This document shows positions 1-6,903 of a DNA stretch of 10,000 nt, piece after piece. How positions within the stretch are numbered: position 1 is the stretch's first letter; each line of letters begins with the position of its first letter. Origin of the DNA: Halisarca cf. caerulea (Eukaryota > Porifera > Demospongiae > Chondrillida > Halisarcidae); contig CAUJGJ010000124.1 of NCBI GenBank assembly GCA_963170055.1, forward strand, positions 7,501-17,500. Reading direction: 5' to 3'. The notes under the pieces are model-generated. The model had not been told where the DNA came from and did not search any database. It worked only from the letters and a program-made list of their open reading frames with translations. Both the position numbers and the translations under genes were made by a program.

Positions 1-941
1 GTTCCTCCGGCCCTGTACCTACCAACCCTAGTGGTTCCTCAGGCCCTGTACCTACCAACCCTAGTGGTTCCTCAGGCCCTGTACCTACCAACCCTAGTGG
101 TTCCTCAGGCCCTGTACCTACCAACCCTAGTGGTTCCTCAGGCCCTGTACCTACCAACCCTAGTGGTTCCTCAGGCCCTGTACCTACCAACCCTAGTGGT
201 TCCTCAGGCCCTGTACCTACCAACCCTAGTGGTTCCTCAGGCCCTGTACCTACCAACCCTAGTGGTTCCTCAGGCCCTGTACCTACCAACCCTAGTGGTT
301 CCTCCGGCCCTGTACCTACCAACCCTAGTGGTTCCTCAGGCCCTGTACCTACCAACCCTAGTGGTTCCTCAGGCCCTGTACCTACCAACCCTAGTGGTTC
401 CTCAGGCCCTGTACCCACCAACCCTAGTGGTTCCTCCGGCCCTGTACCTACCAACCCTAGTGGTTCCTCAGGCCCTGTACCTACCAACCCTAGTGGTTCC
501 TCAGGCCCTGTACCTACCAACCCTAGTGGTTCCTCAGGCCCTGTACCTACCAACCCTAGTGGTTCCTCAGGCCCTGTACCTACCAACCCTAGTGGTTCCT
601 CAGGCCCTGTACCTACCAACCCTAGTGGTTCCTCCGGCCCTGTACCTACCAACCCTAGTGGTTCCTCAGGCCCTGTACCTACCAACCCTAGTGGTTCCTC
701 AGGCCCTGTACCTACCAACCCTAGTGGTTCCTCAGGCCCTGTACCTACCAACCCTAGTGGTTCCTCCGGCCCTGTACCTACCAACCCTAGTGGTTCCTCC
801 GGCCCTGTACCTACCAACCCTAGTGGTTCCTCAGGCCCTGTACCTACCAACCCTAGTGGTTCCTCAGGCCCTGTACCTACCAACCCTAGTGGTTCCTCAG
901 GCCCTGTACCTACCAACCCTAGTGGTTCCTCAGGCCCTGTA
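1..941. repeat. 33-bp tandem repeat (minisatellite), 28 full units plus a partial one
   Basis: The unit is exactly 33 bp. Units start at 1, 34, 67 and so on, the last partial one at 925, and the array continues beyond the left edge. By reading I find only seven substitutions: TCA to TCC in units 1, 10, 14, 20, 24 and 25 (starts 1, 298, 430, 628, 760, 793), and CCT to CCC in unit 13 (397-429). There are no indels. This homogeneity suggests recent expansion or homogenisation. Because the unit is a multiple of three, several frames stay open through the whole array, so an open frame alone does not prove coding. There are no spacers, so it is not a CRISPR array. Confidence 0.98.
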
Positions 942-1085
942 CATGTAACTGATTTAACTTGTAGCCCTACAAAAGCAGGTGAGGTCAGGTATCATTATTT
1001 ACCCCCGGAGTGGCCACTAGCCCAGAGAGATGCCCTGGAGTGGCCACTAGCCCAGAGAGATACTATAAAGGCTACCAACGAATAA
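3..1085 (+). CDS. Possible 3' part of a gene encoding Ser/Pro/Thr/Gly-rich 11-residue repeats (partial, tentative)
   Basis: The plus frame starting at base 3 reads GSSGPVPTNPS about 28 times. It then runs through a unique tail of roughly 45 codons, including a duplicated EWPLAQRD, to a TAA at 1083-1085 that overlaps an AATAAA (1081-1086). All seven repeat variants are synonymous here. In the frame that gives the longest ATG-started ORF (VPQALYLPTLV), all seven change the amino acid. The composition is mucin-like, which would suit an O-glycosylated extracellular or stalk region. No start codon, signal peptide or recognised domain lies in the window. A donor-like AG|GTGAGG at 977/979 offers an alternative exon end. 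Against it, a minus frame through the same array is also open and equally silent, so strand and coding status are unresolved. No function is assigned. Confidence 0.35.
   Translation, partial: SSGPVPTNPSGSSGPVPTNPSGSSGPVPTNPSGSSGPVPTNPSGSSGPVPTNPSGSSGPVPTNPSGSSGPVPTNPSGSSGPVPTNPSGSSGPVPTNPSGSSGPVPTNPSGSSGPVPTNPSGSSGPVPTNPSGSSGPVPTNPSGSSGPVPTNPSGSSGPVPTNPSGSSGPVPTNPSGSSGPVPTNPSGSSGPVPTNPSGSSGPVPTNPSGSSGPVPTNPSGSSGPVPTNPSGSSGPVPTNPSGSSGPVPTNPSGSSGPVPTNPSGSSGPVPTNPSGSSGPVPTNPSGSSGPVPTNPSGSSGPVPTNPSGSSGPVHVTDLTCSPTKAGEVRYHYLPPEWPLAQRDALEWPLAQRDTIKATNE
1008..1061. repeat. Short direct duplication, 24 bp repeated at 30-bp spacing
   Basis: Bases 1008-1031 and 1038-1061 are identical over 24 bp and separated by six bases. 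In the plus frame continuing from the 33-bp array they encode EWPLAQRD twice. The spacing (30 bp) is also a multiple of three, so the duplication keeps frame. Confidence 0.9.
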
Positions 1086-1351
1086 AAAACACATGAACAA
1101 AGAAAAGATACAAGAAATTAAATACAGCAATAGCAGGGTTCTATAAAAGTATTTGAGAGAAGTAAGGTGATTATTTAGTAGCTTTCAAACAGAACTCTTA
1201 TACCATCGTAGATACTCTAACAAAAGATATTGAAAAACCTATGGTTTGAGTATCTATGGTAGCGTAATATTAATACAAGAGCAATTGTACGAAAATGAGG
1301 TACATTATCTCAAGTGCAGTACTACCAAGATGATTGGCTATGCTCGAGTAC
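1086..1351. other. Non-coding interval, possible intron of the minus-strand MIB/HERC2 gene
   Basis: This AT-rich stretch shows no convincing gene. It contains an imperfect inverted repeat: 1201-1221 pairs with 1245-1261 around a loop of about 23 bases. If the minus-strand donor at 1352/1351 is used, the interval is the start of an intron. The only structural acceptor candidate I see within the window is at 967/966, just beside the 33-bp array. Confidence 0.5.
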
Positions 1352-1592
1352 CTGTCTGGCCGTTGTCGAACGTTCGAAGGTCGTACTTTCCGCCAAAGCC
1401 ACATCTGTAGTTCGTGACCACACCGCCATCCCAACACACGATCACTGTGGTGCCTCCGGGCCCACTTTCTTCGCCCTCGGAAGCAGAATCCTTCACTTCT
1501 ACTACTGTTCCAACGTTCCCCTCTCCTCCATCCTGATCCTCCCAGGACCAATCGGGTCCTCTTACAACACGAACTCCCGGTTTAACGTCCAT
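1352..1592 (-). CDS. MIB/HERC2-domain protein, N-terminal coding exon (partial gene)
   Basis: Read on the minus strand from ATG at 1592, the exon encodes about 80 residues starting [20 protein letters not shown]. They match the MIB/HERC2 domain of Mind bomb E3 ligases and HERC2: [20 protein letters not shown], then GTVV, VxWDxGxxxNYRCG, and KYDLRxFD near residues 69-76. In Mind bomb this domain binds Notch-ligand tails; in other proteins its role varies. The start is well supported: the context is ATCACCATGG and an in-frame TGA lies 10 codons upstream. The frame hits TAG at 1340-1338, but a donor-like ACAG|GTAC at 1352/1351 ends the exon right after the domain in phase 1. The later domains (ZZ, ankyrin, RING or others) are not visible, so the protein cannot be called Mind bomb itself. 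The domain call is firm; the exon end is moderate. Confidence 0.8.
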
Positions 1593-2028
1593 GGTGATCC
1601 AACTCTTCCAAGAAGAATGACGTCACGCAACCATTAGGGACTTCCCCTAAAGAATTCCCTTTCGGTCCATGACCGGTAGTCGAGTAAACAAGCTCTCTAT
1701 AACGAACTACCTCGGAGCCCCTGCATGAAGTGGTTCACGAGATTTCATTTACAATAGAGTAAATAGGTGTACATTCTAAGGTCTATGTTTGTTGTATCAG
1801 GGAGTTCATTGTATCCAGAGTTCATTATAGTGAGGTGCAACTGTATTAGTAGATGCTGTCTGCTTTGCATGCACATACAAATAATTCCTCAACTTTTTGT
1901 CATATACACATAAAAATCAATAGAAGTTGGTTAGCGTAGTACATAAAACTTTGAATAAAAATCAAAAAAATTCAAAAATTGCCAATTTGCACAACCACAA
2001 AACTGGATTATACAACACAACACACAAA
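1593..2028. other. Intergenic region between two minus-strand genes
   Basis: This is the presumed 5' flank of the MIB/HERC2 gene and the 3' flank of the PC-esterase gene. I see no ORF of note, no structural RNA and no repeat beyond a short near-duplication (gagttcatt at about 1803 and 1820). No minus-strand AATAAA is evident just downstream of the PC-esterase stop. Confidence 0.6.
1618..1625. promoter_or_regulatory. Full palindromic CRE-like octamer TGACGTCA
   Basis: TGACGTCA is the canonical CREB/ATF palindrome. It lies 26 bp upstream of the start codon of the minus-strand MIB/HERC2 exon, so it could sit in the proximal promoter or 5' UTR. An 8-bp match in 10 kb can arise by chance (about 1 in 7), so only its position makes it notable. 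Confidence 0.3.
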
Positions 2029-3681
2029 TTAGTAGGCTACTATTTGTAATAAAATGTCGGAGTAGGCTTTGTTGATTTGGCCTCGTACTCTGAATGAGTT
2101 GAAAACATGAGAAACATGATGAAAGTGGCAGGCACATTTTCCATGCAAATATTGCTTAAAGCGCGAGGACGTCATCCAAAATGTGTCCACCACCTTGAAT
2201 CCTAACTTCAGTGCTTCTCTAACCAACCCTCTATTCTTGATGGCCACTTGATTCTGTTCCTCAAATGTACGAAATAAAATACCAGCAGCTGGTACATTGA
2301 ATCCAGTCCCGTATCCCTTGACAACCACATCAATACCGGTCAACCCTACAGCTTGAAGATTTTCCCTCAAACTATGCAGAAAGTGTATATCAATCCACTG
2401 AACACCTCCAGTGACAAGTACAGTATTACTGGAGTTTTGAAAATGACCAAAATCTTTAAAAAGTGATTTTAAGGAATTCTTTTTCTTATCAGCTGGCAGC
2501 CAGAATTGAGGATAGTAAACAAACATAAATTTAGTATTCCGTGAGTTCACATTCTCCAACACTACACTGTCATGTATGACAGACCACTCATTCAAAGTGC
2601 CATTGAGCTTTTCAATCATATAATACATCATCCCTCTTAGGGTGGAGTCACCAAAAAAGATCAGGGTTTTACCCTTTAAAGCCAATTTTACCTTACTGAT
2701 GTCTAAGTCAACCAAATACACACACTGCTCTGTTGTCCATCTTGCCTGGTTCCAAAAACAATTTCTGCTGTCATCACAACCATGGCAAGGCACTGTCCAG
2801 TAACCTTCATAATGACCATTTCTACATGGCTCCTTCTGATCCAGCTTGTTTGTAAACTCCAGCCATGTTGTCGGTGATGAGTCCCCTACCGATGTAAGGC
2901 CACATGTGTGAGCTTTGTCAAGCCACATGCCACAGTCTTGATACAGTCTACAAATGTCATATTTTTCCAGACTGCTGAAATTACCAGGGACATGCATCTC
3001 CGTGCTGCGATGTAGTACTAAATAGTATTTACTATACACCCACTGCTTTGAATGACTATCGTCTGACACATAGAGAGCAAGCACGCTCTGTCCTGCCTCT
3101 AGTACCCAAGTTGTCGAGTTAATGGGGCCATCTTTACTGCCAATTCTCACGTTTTTACCACAGCTGCAAGCCCGTGCCTCTATTCTGATGGGAGCGTCTT
3201 CTAGGTTATATGTAACATCCATTCTCAATACACGAGGGTCAAACGCTTTCTTCCATAGCCCTTTCGGAGTGAGGTTCACCGAGCATATCAAGGCTTTCAC
3301 GTGATCATCATGCGAACAGTGAAAATTAGAAGAATTTCTCGCGGATAGTTTGGCAGTGGGATTCTCAGAAGTCTCTTTAGTATTATGTACATGTGGCAAT
3401 CCCTGTTCTTCTTGTCGCTGGCTATTGTCCTCCATCAGTGCAAACGGGTCTTGATATTGTTCAAGTTCACCCACCAAATCAAGAAGATCACGATTGTCGA
3501 CCAGTGATTGAAGAACATCCGTCTCCATTTCTCCCTTGAACGCTATACTACTGCCATTAAAGAATATCTCAACAAAAACTGTGGAACGGTCATCGAGCTT
3601 CCTGTAAATTGCCCAACAGACGAAAAACGAACAGCAAACAACAACGAACCAGCATTGTTTTATGTAGCTTTGGGAAGCCAT
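2029..3681 (-). CDS. CPED1-like membrane protein: cadherin-like plus PC-esterase domains
   Basis: The product is a 550-residue, single-exon type II membrane protein, probably of the Golgi/secretory pathway. From the chosen start (MASQSYIKQ), residues 10-26 are a hydrophobic signal anchor (CWFVVVCCSFFVCWAIY). A charged, low-complexity stem follows. Residues about 161-226 resemble a cadherin-like beta-sandwich, with TTWVLEAG and YSKYYLVLHR. A Cys-rich link precedes the PC-esterase domain: FFGDSTLRGMMYY with nucleophile-type Ser346, YYPQFW, GGVQW at 425-429, VVDTF with Asp499, and KCACHFH with His519/His521. The C-terminal VRGxIN also fits CPED1. The family is GDSL/SGNH-like and probably acts on acylated glycans, but no substrate is established. 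An upstream in-frame ATG at 3819 would add 46 unconvincing residues and overlap the divergent gene; ATG 3681 has good context (AATATGG) right before the anchor. Human CPED1 is nearly twice as long, so this may be a shorter homologue. Confidence 0.85.
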   Translation of the reverse strand: MASQSYIKQCWFVVVCCSFFVCWAIYRKLDDRSTVFVEIFFNGSSIAFKGEMETDVLQSLVDNRDLLDLVGELEQYQDPFALMEDNSQRQEEQGLPHVHNTKETSENPTAKLSARNSSNFHCSHDDHVKALICSVNLTPKGLWKKAFDPRVLRMDVTYNLEDAPIRIEARACSCGKNVRIGSKDGPINSTTWVLEAGQSVLALYVSDDSHSKQWVYSKYYLVLHRSTEMHVPGNFSSLEKYDICRLYQDCGMWLDKAHTCGLTSVGDSSPTTWLEFTNKLDQKEPCRNGHYEGYWTVPCHGCDDSRNCFWNQARWTTEQCVYLVDLDISKVKLALKGKTLIFFGDSTLRGMMYYMIEKLNGTLNEWSVIHDSVVLENVNSRNTKFMFVYYPQFWLPADKKKNSLKSLFKDFGHFQNSSNTVLVTGGVQWIDIHFLHSLRENLQAVGLTGIDVVVKGYGTGFNVPAAGILFRTFEEQNQVAIKNRGLVREALKLGFKVVDTFWMTSSRFKQYLHGKCACHFHHVSHVFNSFRVRGQINKAYSDILLQIVAY

Positions 3682-3800
3682 ATTTTGCTTGCATCTTATG
3701 AATCTAGTTATGGCTCCAAACTGTGTGTGGCACGCCCAATGTACGGCCGTATGCTTCTGTGAATAGCTCTTCGCAGGAGAACACCATCTACCAGGCTGCC
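3682..3800. promoter_or_regulatory. Putative bidirectional promoter between divergent genes
   Basis: Only 119 bp separate the chosen start codons of the minus-strand PC-esterase (3681) and the plus-strand membrane protein (3801). Both 5' UTRs and core promoters must overlap here, or one or both genes must have upstream non-coding exons. No clear TATA box is visible. The arrangement is inferred from the gene starts, not from a recognised motif. Confidence 0.45.
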
Positions 3801-5306
3801 ATGAGCGATAGTGGATCACCGTTGGAGCTCTCTCAAGACGCTATCATCGGTATTGCTGTTGGCGGAATTATAGTCGCCCTTATTATTTTGATTATTGTTG
3901 GAACATTGTTTTTCTTCTGGGCTCTGCGCAGATGGGGAAAGTAAGCTTGCTATTTTGCCGCAGTTGTCGATTGTAGTGTCTGCGAAGTATTAATCCTATT
4001 GTTACAGATTAGCAACGCAATAGTTGTGGTCACTGTTGTTCTAGTGAATCAATGTTGTTCAGCACCCTCATTACTCACTGGCATTTGCACCAAAGAGAAT
4101 TACATAGAGTAAGGTAAAGGGGGGTAATTTGGAACAGGGCCAGTAACTTCTGTTGTGGTTAAGTTGTCCAGCCATTCTTGCTACTACCAAACTCCCCTTT
4201 CATGGAGATAATACGGACAAGAAATGATGGATGTAGCTTGTAGTTGGCACGGCTTTTGGCCTGACTGTTCCAAATTACCTGCCGTTCCAAATTACCCCCC
4301 TTTACCTTATCCATGTTTGTACCATGTTTAGAAACAATTCATGCACTGCTGGTGAAAATGGCATCTTAGGTGCTTGATGTTGCATATAGATCAGGGCCGT
4401 AGGAGCCACCAGGGCCAGTAGGGCCATGGCCCTACTGTTTTTTTGGCCAACCTCAAGCCTCAGAACTTTGAAACAAAGGCAATATTGTGGGTGAAAAACC
4501 GGCAGATATGGCAAAATGCTCAATTTACCTTAGGTTACTCTACCACTTGTTTATCTTCCTAGTGAATTAGACCTTCAATGGAAGAAAATAAGACCGGTTT
4601 TTTGAAGCTTCCTACGGGCCTGTAGATAGTGATGCATTTATATGATCTACTGATCGAATGACTCACATAACTCCTCCTGATTAAAACATGGTTTGGTGGT
4701 TTTGATGTTGTCTGGTCCCAATGAGCACACACATGTACACAAACACACATACACACACGCATACATGTAAACACACACACACATGTTGTGAAGCTGCCAG
4801 AGTGTAAATACAATCTACGTCTCATGCCCCACATCAATTTCTATCCTCATTTTTTGCAAATCATGGTTATTATCTTATCTGTATATTTCCCCCTTGCACA
4901 CTTCAGTGCAGATGATGTATTCTCAGACGAGCGTGCTCGAAGAAGACAACTCTCCCAGAATGTTGGTGGGAGAAGTATGATATTTGAGGATAAAAGCAGA
5001 ATTCCTGTGATCAAGGTTTCAAGGAGACCTTCAACAAAGACCTTTATCAATTCTCGAAGAAGTAGTGAAAGTGCACGGTCTGAAAGCAGGTTGTATTCTA
5101 ACACCACTGCTGATCCAGAACGCATCGTAATGCAGTCACCAGATGGTGCTCTGAACCCACTGTTTGCAGACAGGATGCAAGCACATGCTCTCAACAGAGG
5201 AGAGTCTTTCTACCACAACCACATGCATGTTGCACACAAGCCCATTATTGTTTCAAAACGACAAGACAGCAGTGATTCTGATGATTCATGGAATCCATAT
5301 GACTAA
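3801..5306 (+). CDS. Unrecognised single-pass membrane protein, two exons
   Basis: Join exon 1 (3801-3940) to exon 2 (4907-5306): 540 bp, 179 residues, TAA at 5304-5306. The 14-residue N-terminus MSDSGSPLELSQDA is followed by one strong membrane segment at residues 15-42 (IIGIAVGGIIVALIIL onward) and then RRW, suggesting an outside N-terminus and a cytoplasmic tail. The tail is basic and Ser-rich (RRPSTKTF, SRRSSESARSESR) and ends in an acidic SSDSDDSWNPYD, so phosphorylation is plausible. The donor AAA|GTAAGC at 3940/3941 overlaps the apparent stop of the exon-1 frame, and TTCAG|T at 4906/4907 rejoins the exon-2 frame in matching phase. An internal exon cannot be excluded. I do not recognise the family and assign no function. 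Confidence 0.62.
4110..4309. mobile_element. 200-bp MITE with 26-bp perfect terminal inverted repeats
   Basis: Bases 4110-4135 are the exact reverse complement of 4284-4309. The ends read TAAGG...CCTTA, so the outermost TA may be a duplicated target dinucleotide, as for Tc1/mariner-type elements. The motif gttccaaattacc occurs twice at the right end (about 4267 and 4284). No ORF lies inside, as expected for a non-autonomous element. It sits in the intron of the small membrane-protein gene. Confidence 0.8.
4416..4437. repeat. 22-bp perfect palindrome centred on GGGCCATGGCCC
   Basis: The two 11-base halves are exact reverse complements with no spacer. It lies in the intron of the small membrane-protein gene, beside an agggcc-rich stretch (4393-4416) that could be the worn end of another DNA element. 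Confidence 0.75.
4727..4786. repeat. Short imperfect CA microsatellite in an intron
   Basis: An interrupted run of ACAC with CATA and GTAA interruptions. It is much shorter than the CDK11 intron arrays. It lies upstream of the acceptor at 4906, within the intron. Confidence 0.75.
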
Positions 5307-5429
5307 AGGCAGTTGACTCATAATTTTGATTTTATTTATTTTATACCCCTTATAAATATGTACTCACAATATTTGTTAAACGATACTATGAAGATATAAT
5401 AATTATTATACTCTAAAATTTTAAACATG
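5307..5429. other. AT-rich 3' flank of the small membrane-protein gene
   Basis: This is probably 3' UTR and intergenic DNA. No canonical AATAAA is visible after the TAA, only AT-rich variants such as tatttatttt and tataaatat. It ends at the TA that flanks the pogo-type element. Confidence 0.5.
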
Positions 5430-5521
5430 TACAGTAGAACCTCGTTAGTAAGAACACTGTTAATGAGTAATACCTGGTTAGGAAGTACAAGGATACGATA
5501 CCCCAGCTTATAACCCATAAT

Positions 5522-6106
5522 TAGGGGTCACAATGAAAAATTCATTGCCGTCGGAATCATCCGAAAATACCATTTTAGATGAAATTCAGTACGGCGAATC
5601 TAATGGTGGTAACCGTTTTTCGATTGGTCGAAGTATGACCAAGTTATGCATAAAAATTAATCAAAATTGTGGTGCAACGCGCGCGAGAAAACTACTTTCC
5701 ACCAATGCGGAGTTAAATGAAATGGATCCAAAATTGTAGCAGATACTCACCACTGTCATGATCGACTAGGAAAGGCGTATTTCGGACAGTTATCCTTGCA
5801 TTTGTCGGAGGGGGGTCTCCGAAATTTCCACACTAAACGTCCTTACAAGCTCGAAACATACGCGAAACAAACCCTCACGCTGTGCAAGGATGATCCATCC
5901 CTCGGCTATCCATAGCAGAAAATTGGGGGAGATTGCTCTACTTAAACCACCTGCGTTGCAGCAAAATATGATTTTACGCATAACTTGGTCATACTTCAAC
6001 CAATCGAAAAACGGTCACCACCATTAGATTCGCCGTACTGACTTTCATCTAAAACATTATTTTCGGATGTTTCCGAAAGTAACGATATTTTTCATTGTTA
6101 CCCCTA
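5522..6106 (+). mobile_element. 585-bp terminal-inverted-repeat MITE, copy 1
   Basis: Both ends begin taggggt(c/a)acaatg as inverted copies. The terminal inverted repeats extend roughly 140 bp with scattered mismatches (5522 to about 5660 against about 5965 to 6106). CATAAT precedes it (5516-5521) and recurs at 6108-6113. The inside shows no transposase; the short open frames of 68 and 69 codons are incidental. It is the left arm of a large palindrome with copy 2. I do not recognise the superfamily. Confidence 0.85.
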
Positions 6107-6114
6107 CCATAATA

Positions 6115-6699
6115 TAGGGGTCACAATGAAAAATATCATTGCTGTCGGAAACATCCGAAAATAATGTTTTAGATGAAAGTCAGTACGGCGAATCTAATGG
6201 TGGTGACCGTTTTTCCATTGGTTGAAGTATGACCAAGTTATGCGTAAAATCATATTTTGCTGCAACGCAGGTGGTTTAAGTAGAGCAATCTCCCCCAATT
6301 TTCTGCTATGGATAGCCGAGGGATGGATCATCCTTGCACAGCGTGAGGGTTTGTTTCGCGTATGTTTCGAGCTTGTAAGGACGTTTAGTGTGGAAATTTC
6401 GGAGACCCCCCTCCGACAAATGCAAGGATAACTGTCCGAAATACGCCTTTCCTAGTCGATCATGACAGTGGTGAGTATCTGCTACAATTTTGGATCCATT
6501 TCATTTAACTCCGCATTGGTGGAAAGTAGTTTTCTCGCGCGCGTTGCACCACAATTTTGATTAATTTTTATGCATAACTTGGTCATACTTCGACCAATCG
6601 AAAAACGGTTACCACCATTAGATTCGCCGTACTGAATTTCATCTAAAATGGTATTTTCGGATGATTCCGACGGCAATGAATTTTTCATTGTGACCCCTA
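6115..6699 (-). mobile_element. 585-bp terminal-inverted-repeat MITE, copy 2 in opposite orientation
   Basis: It has the same length as copy 1 and is its reverse complement. The only differences I found by reading are five substitutions: four within the innermost 30 bases (near 6122-6144) and one at 6216. CATAAT follows it at 6700-6705. The gap between the copies is the 8-base ccataata (6107-6114). Confidence 0.85.
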
Positions 6700-6791
6700 C
6701 ATAATACTAATATATATGGTTAGCAAGTACTATTGATGGTGAGTAGCAATTTGGAGGGTCCCCAGGTGTACCCACTTGCGAGGTTTGACAG

Positions 6792-6903
6792 TATATTATA
6801 ACATATGCGGAGTACCATGCATTAAATTTTAGTTTCGCAGCTTTTTCCACACTGATCAAATTGAACTTGAACCGAGACCGACGTAGTTTCTACGTATGGT
6901 AAA
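6792..6903 (+). promoter_or_regulatory. 5' flank of CDK11, probable promoter and 5' UTR
   Basis: Only 110 bp separate the pogo-type element from the CDK11 start codon, so the core promoter either lies here or was displaced by, or overlaps, the elements. A tatattata stretch at 6792-6801 is AT-rich but also borders the element. No other motif is convincing. Confidence 0.35.

Larger units (their letters stand above)
5432..6791. mobile_element. pogo/Tigger-type MITE, interrupted by a nested insertion
   Basis: The left end reads CAGTAGAACCTCGTTAG and the right end is its diverged inverse (CGAGGTTTGACAG). Each is flanked by TA (5430-5431 and 6792-6793), the target duplication used by pogo/Tigger transposons, whose ends typically carry AACCTCG. 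Removing 5522-6705 leaves an element of about 176 bp. Internally, ggttaggaagtac on the left resembles ggttagcaagtac on the right, but in direct orientation. No transposase remains, so it is non-autonomous. The family call rests on the terminal motif and the TA flanks. Confidence 0.65.

Noticed and set aside
1..941. CRISPR array or telomeric repeat
   Set aside because: The repeats are contiguous without spacers, and the unit is not a telomere motif despite containing CCCTAG.
31..948. 305-codon ATG-started frame of VPQALYLPTLV repeats as a real protein
   Set aside because: Every one of the seven repeat variants changes an amino acid in this frame, while all are silent in the frame starting at base 3. 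The frame is open only because the unit is 33 bp.
1141..1150. TATAAAAG as a TATA box
   Set aside because: No plus-strand gene follows within a plausible distance, and the surrounding DNA is AT-rich.
1270..1637. Other frames across the MIB/HERC2 exon (93 codons minus, 107 codons plus)
   Set aside because: They overlap the exon that carries the recognisable MIB/HERC2 motif and have no domain features of their own.
3682..3819. Upstream start of the PC-esterase at 3819
   Set aside because: It would add 46 residues with no signal or domain ahead of the signal anchor and would overlap the first exon of the divergent gene. ATG 3681 sits right before the anchor in good context.
4788..4906. ATG at 4788 as start of the second exon's protein
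   Set aside because: The acceptor at 4906/4907 and the phase match to the membrane exon explain the frame better; the upstream codons are probably intronic.
5533..6688. Identical 68- and 69-codon frames in the palindrome as duplicated genes
   Set aside because: They are identical only because the two MITE copies are near-identical. They show no domain and overlap the terminal inverted repeats.
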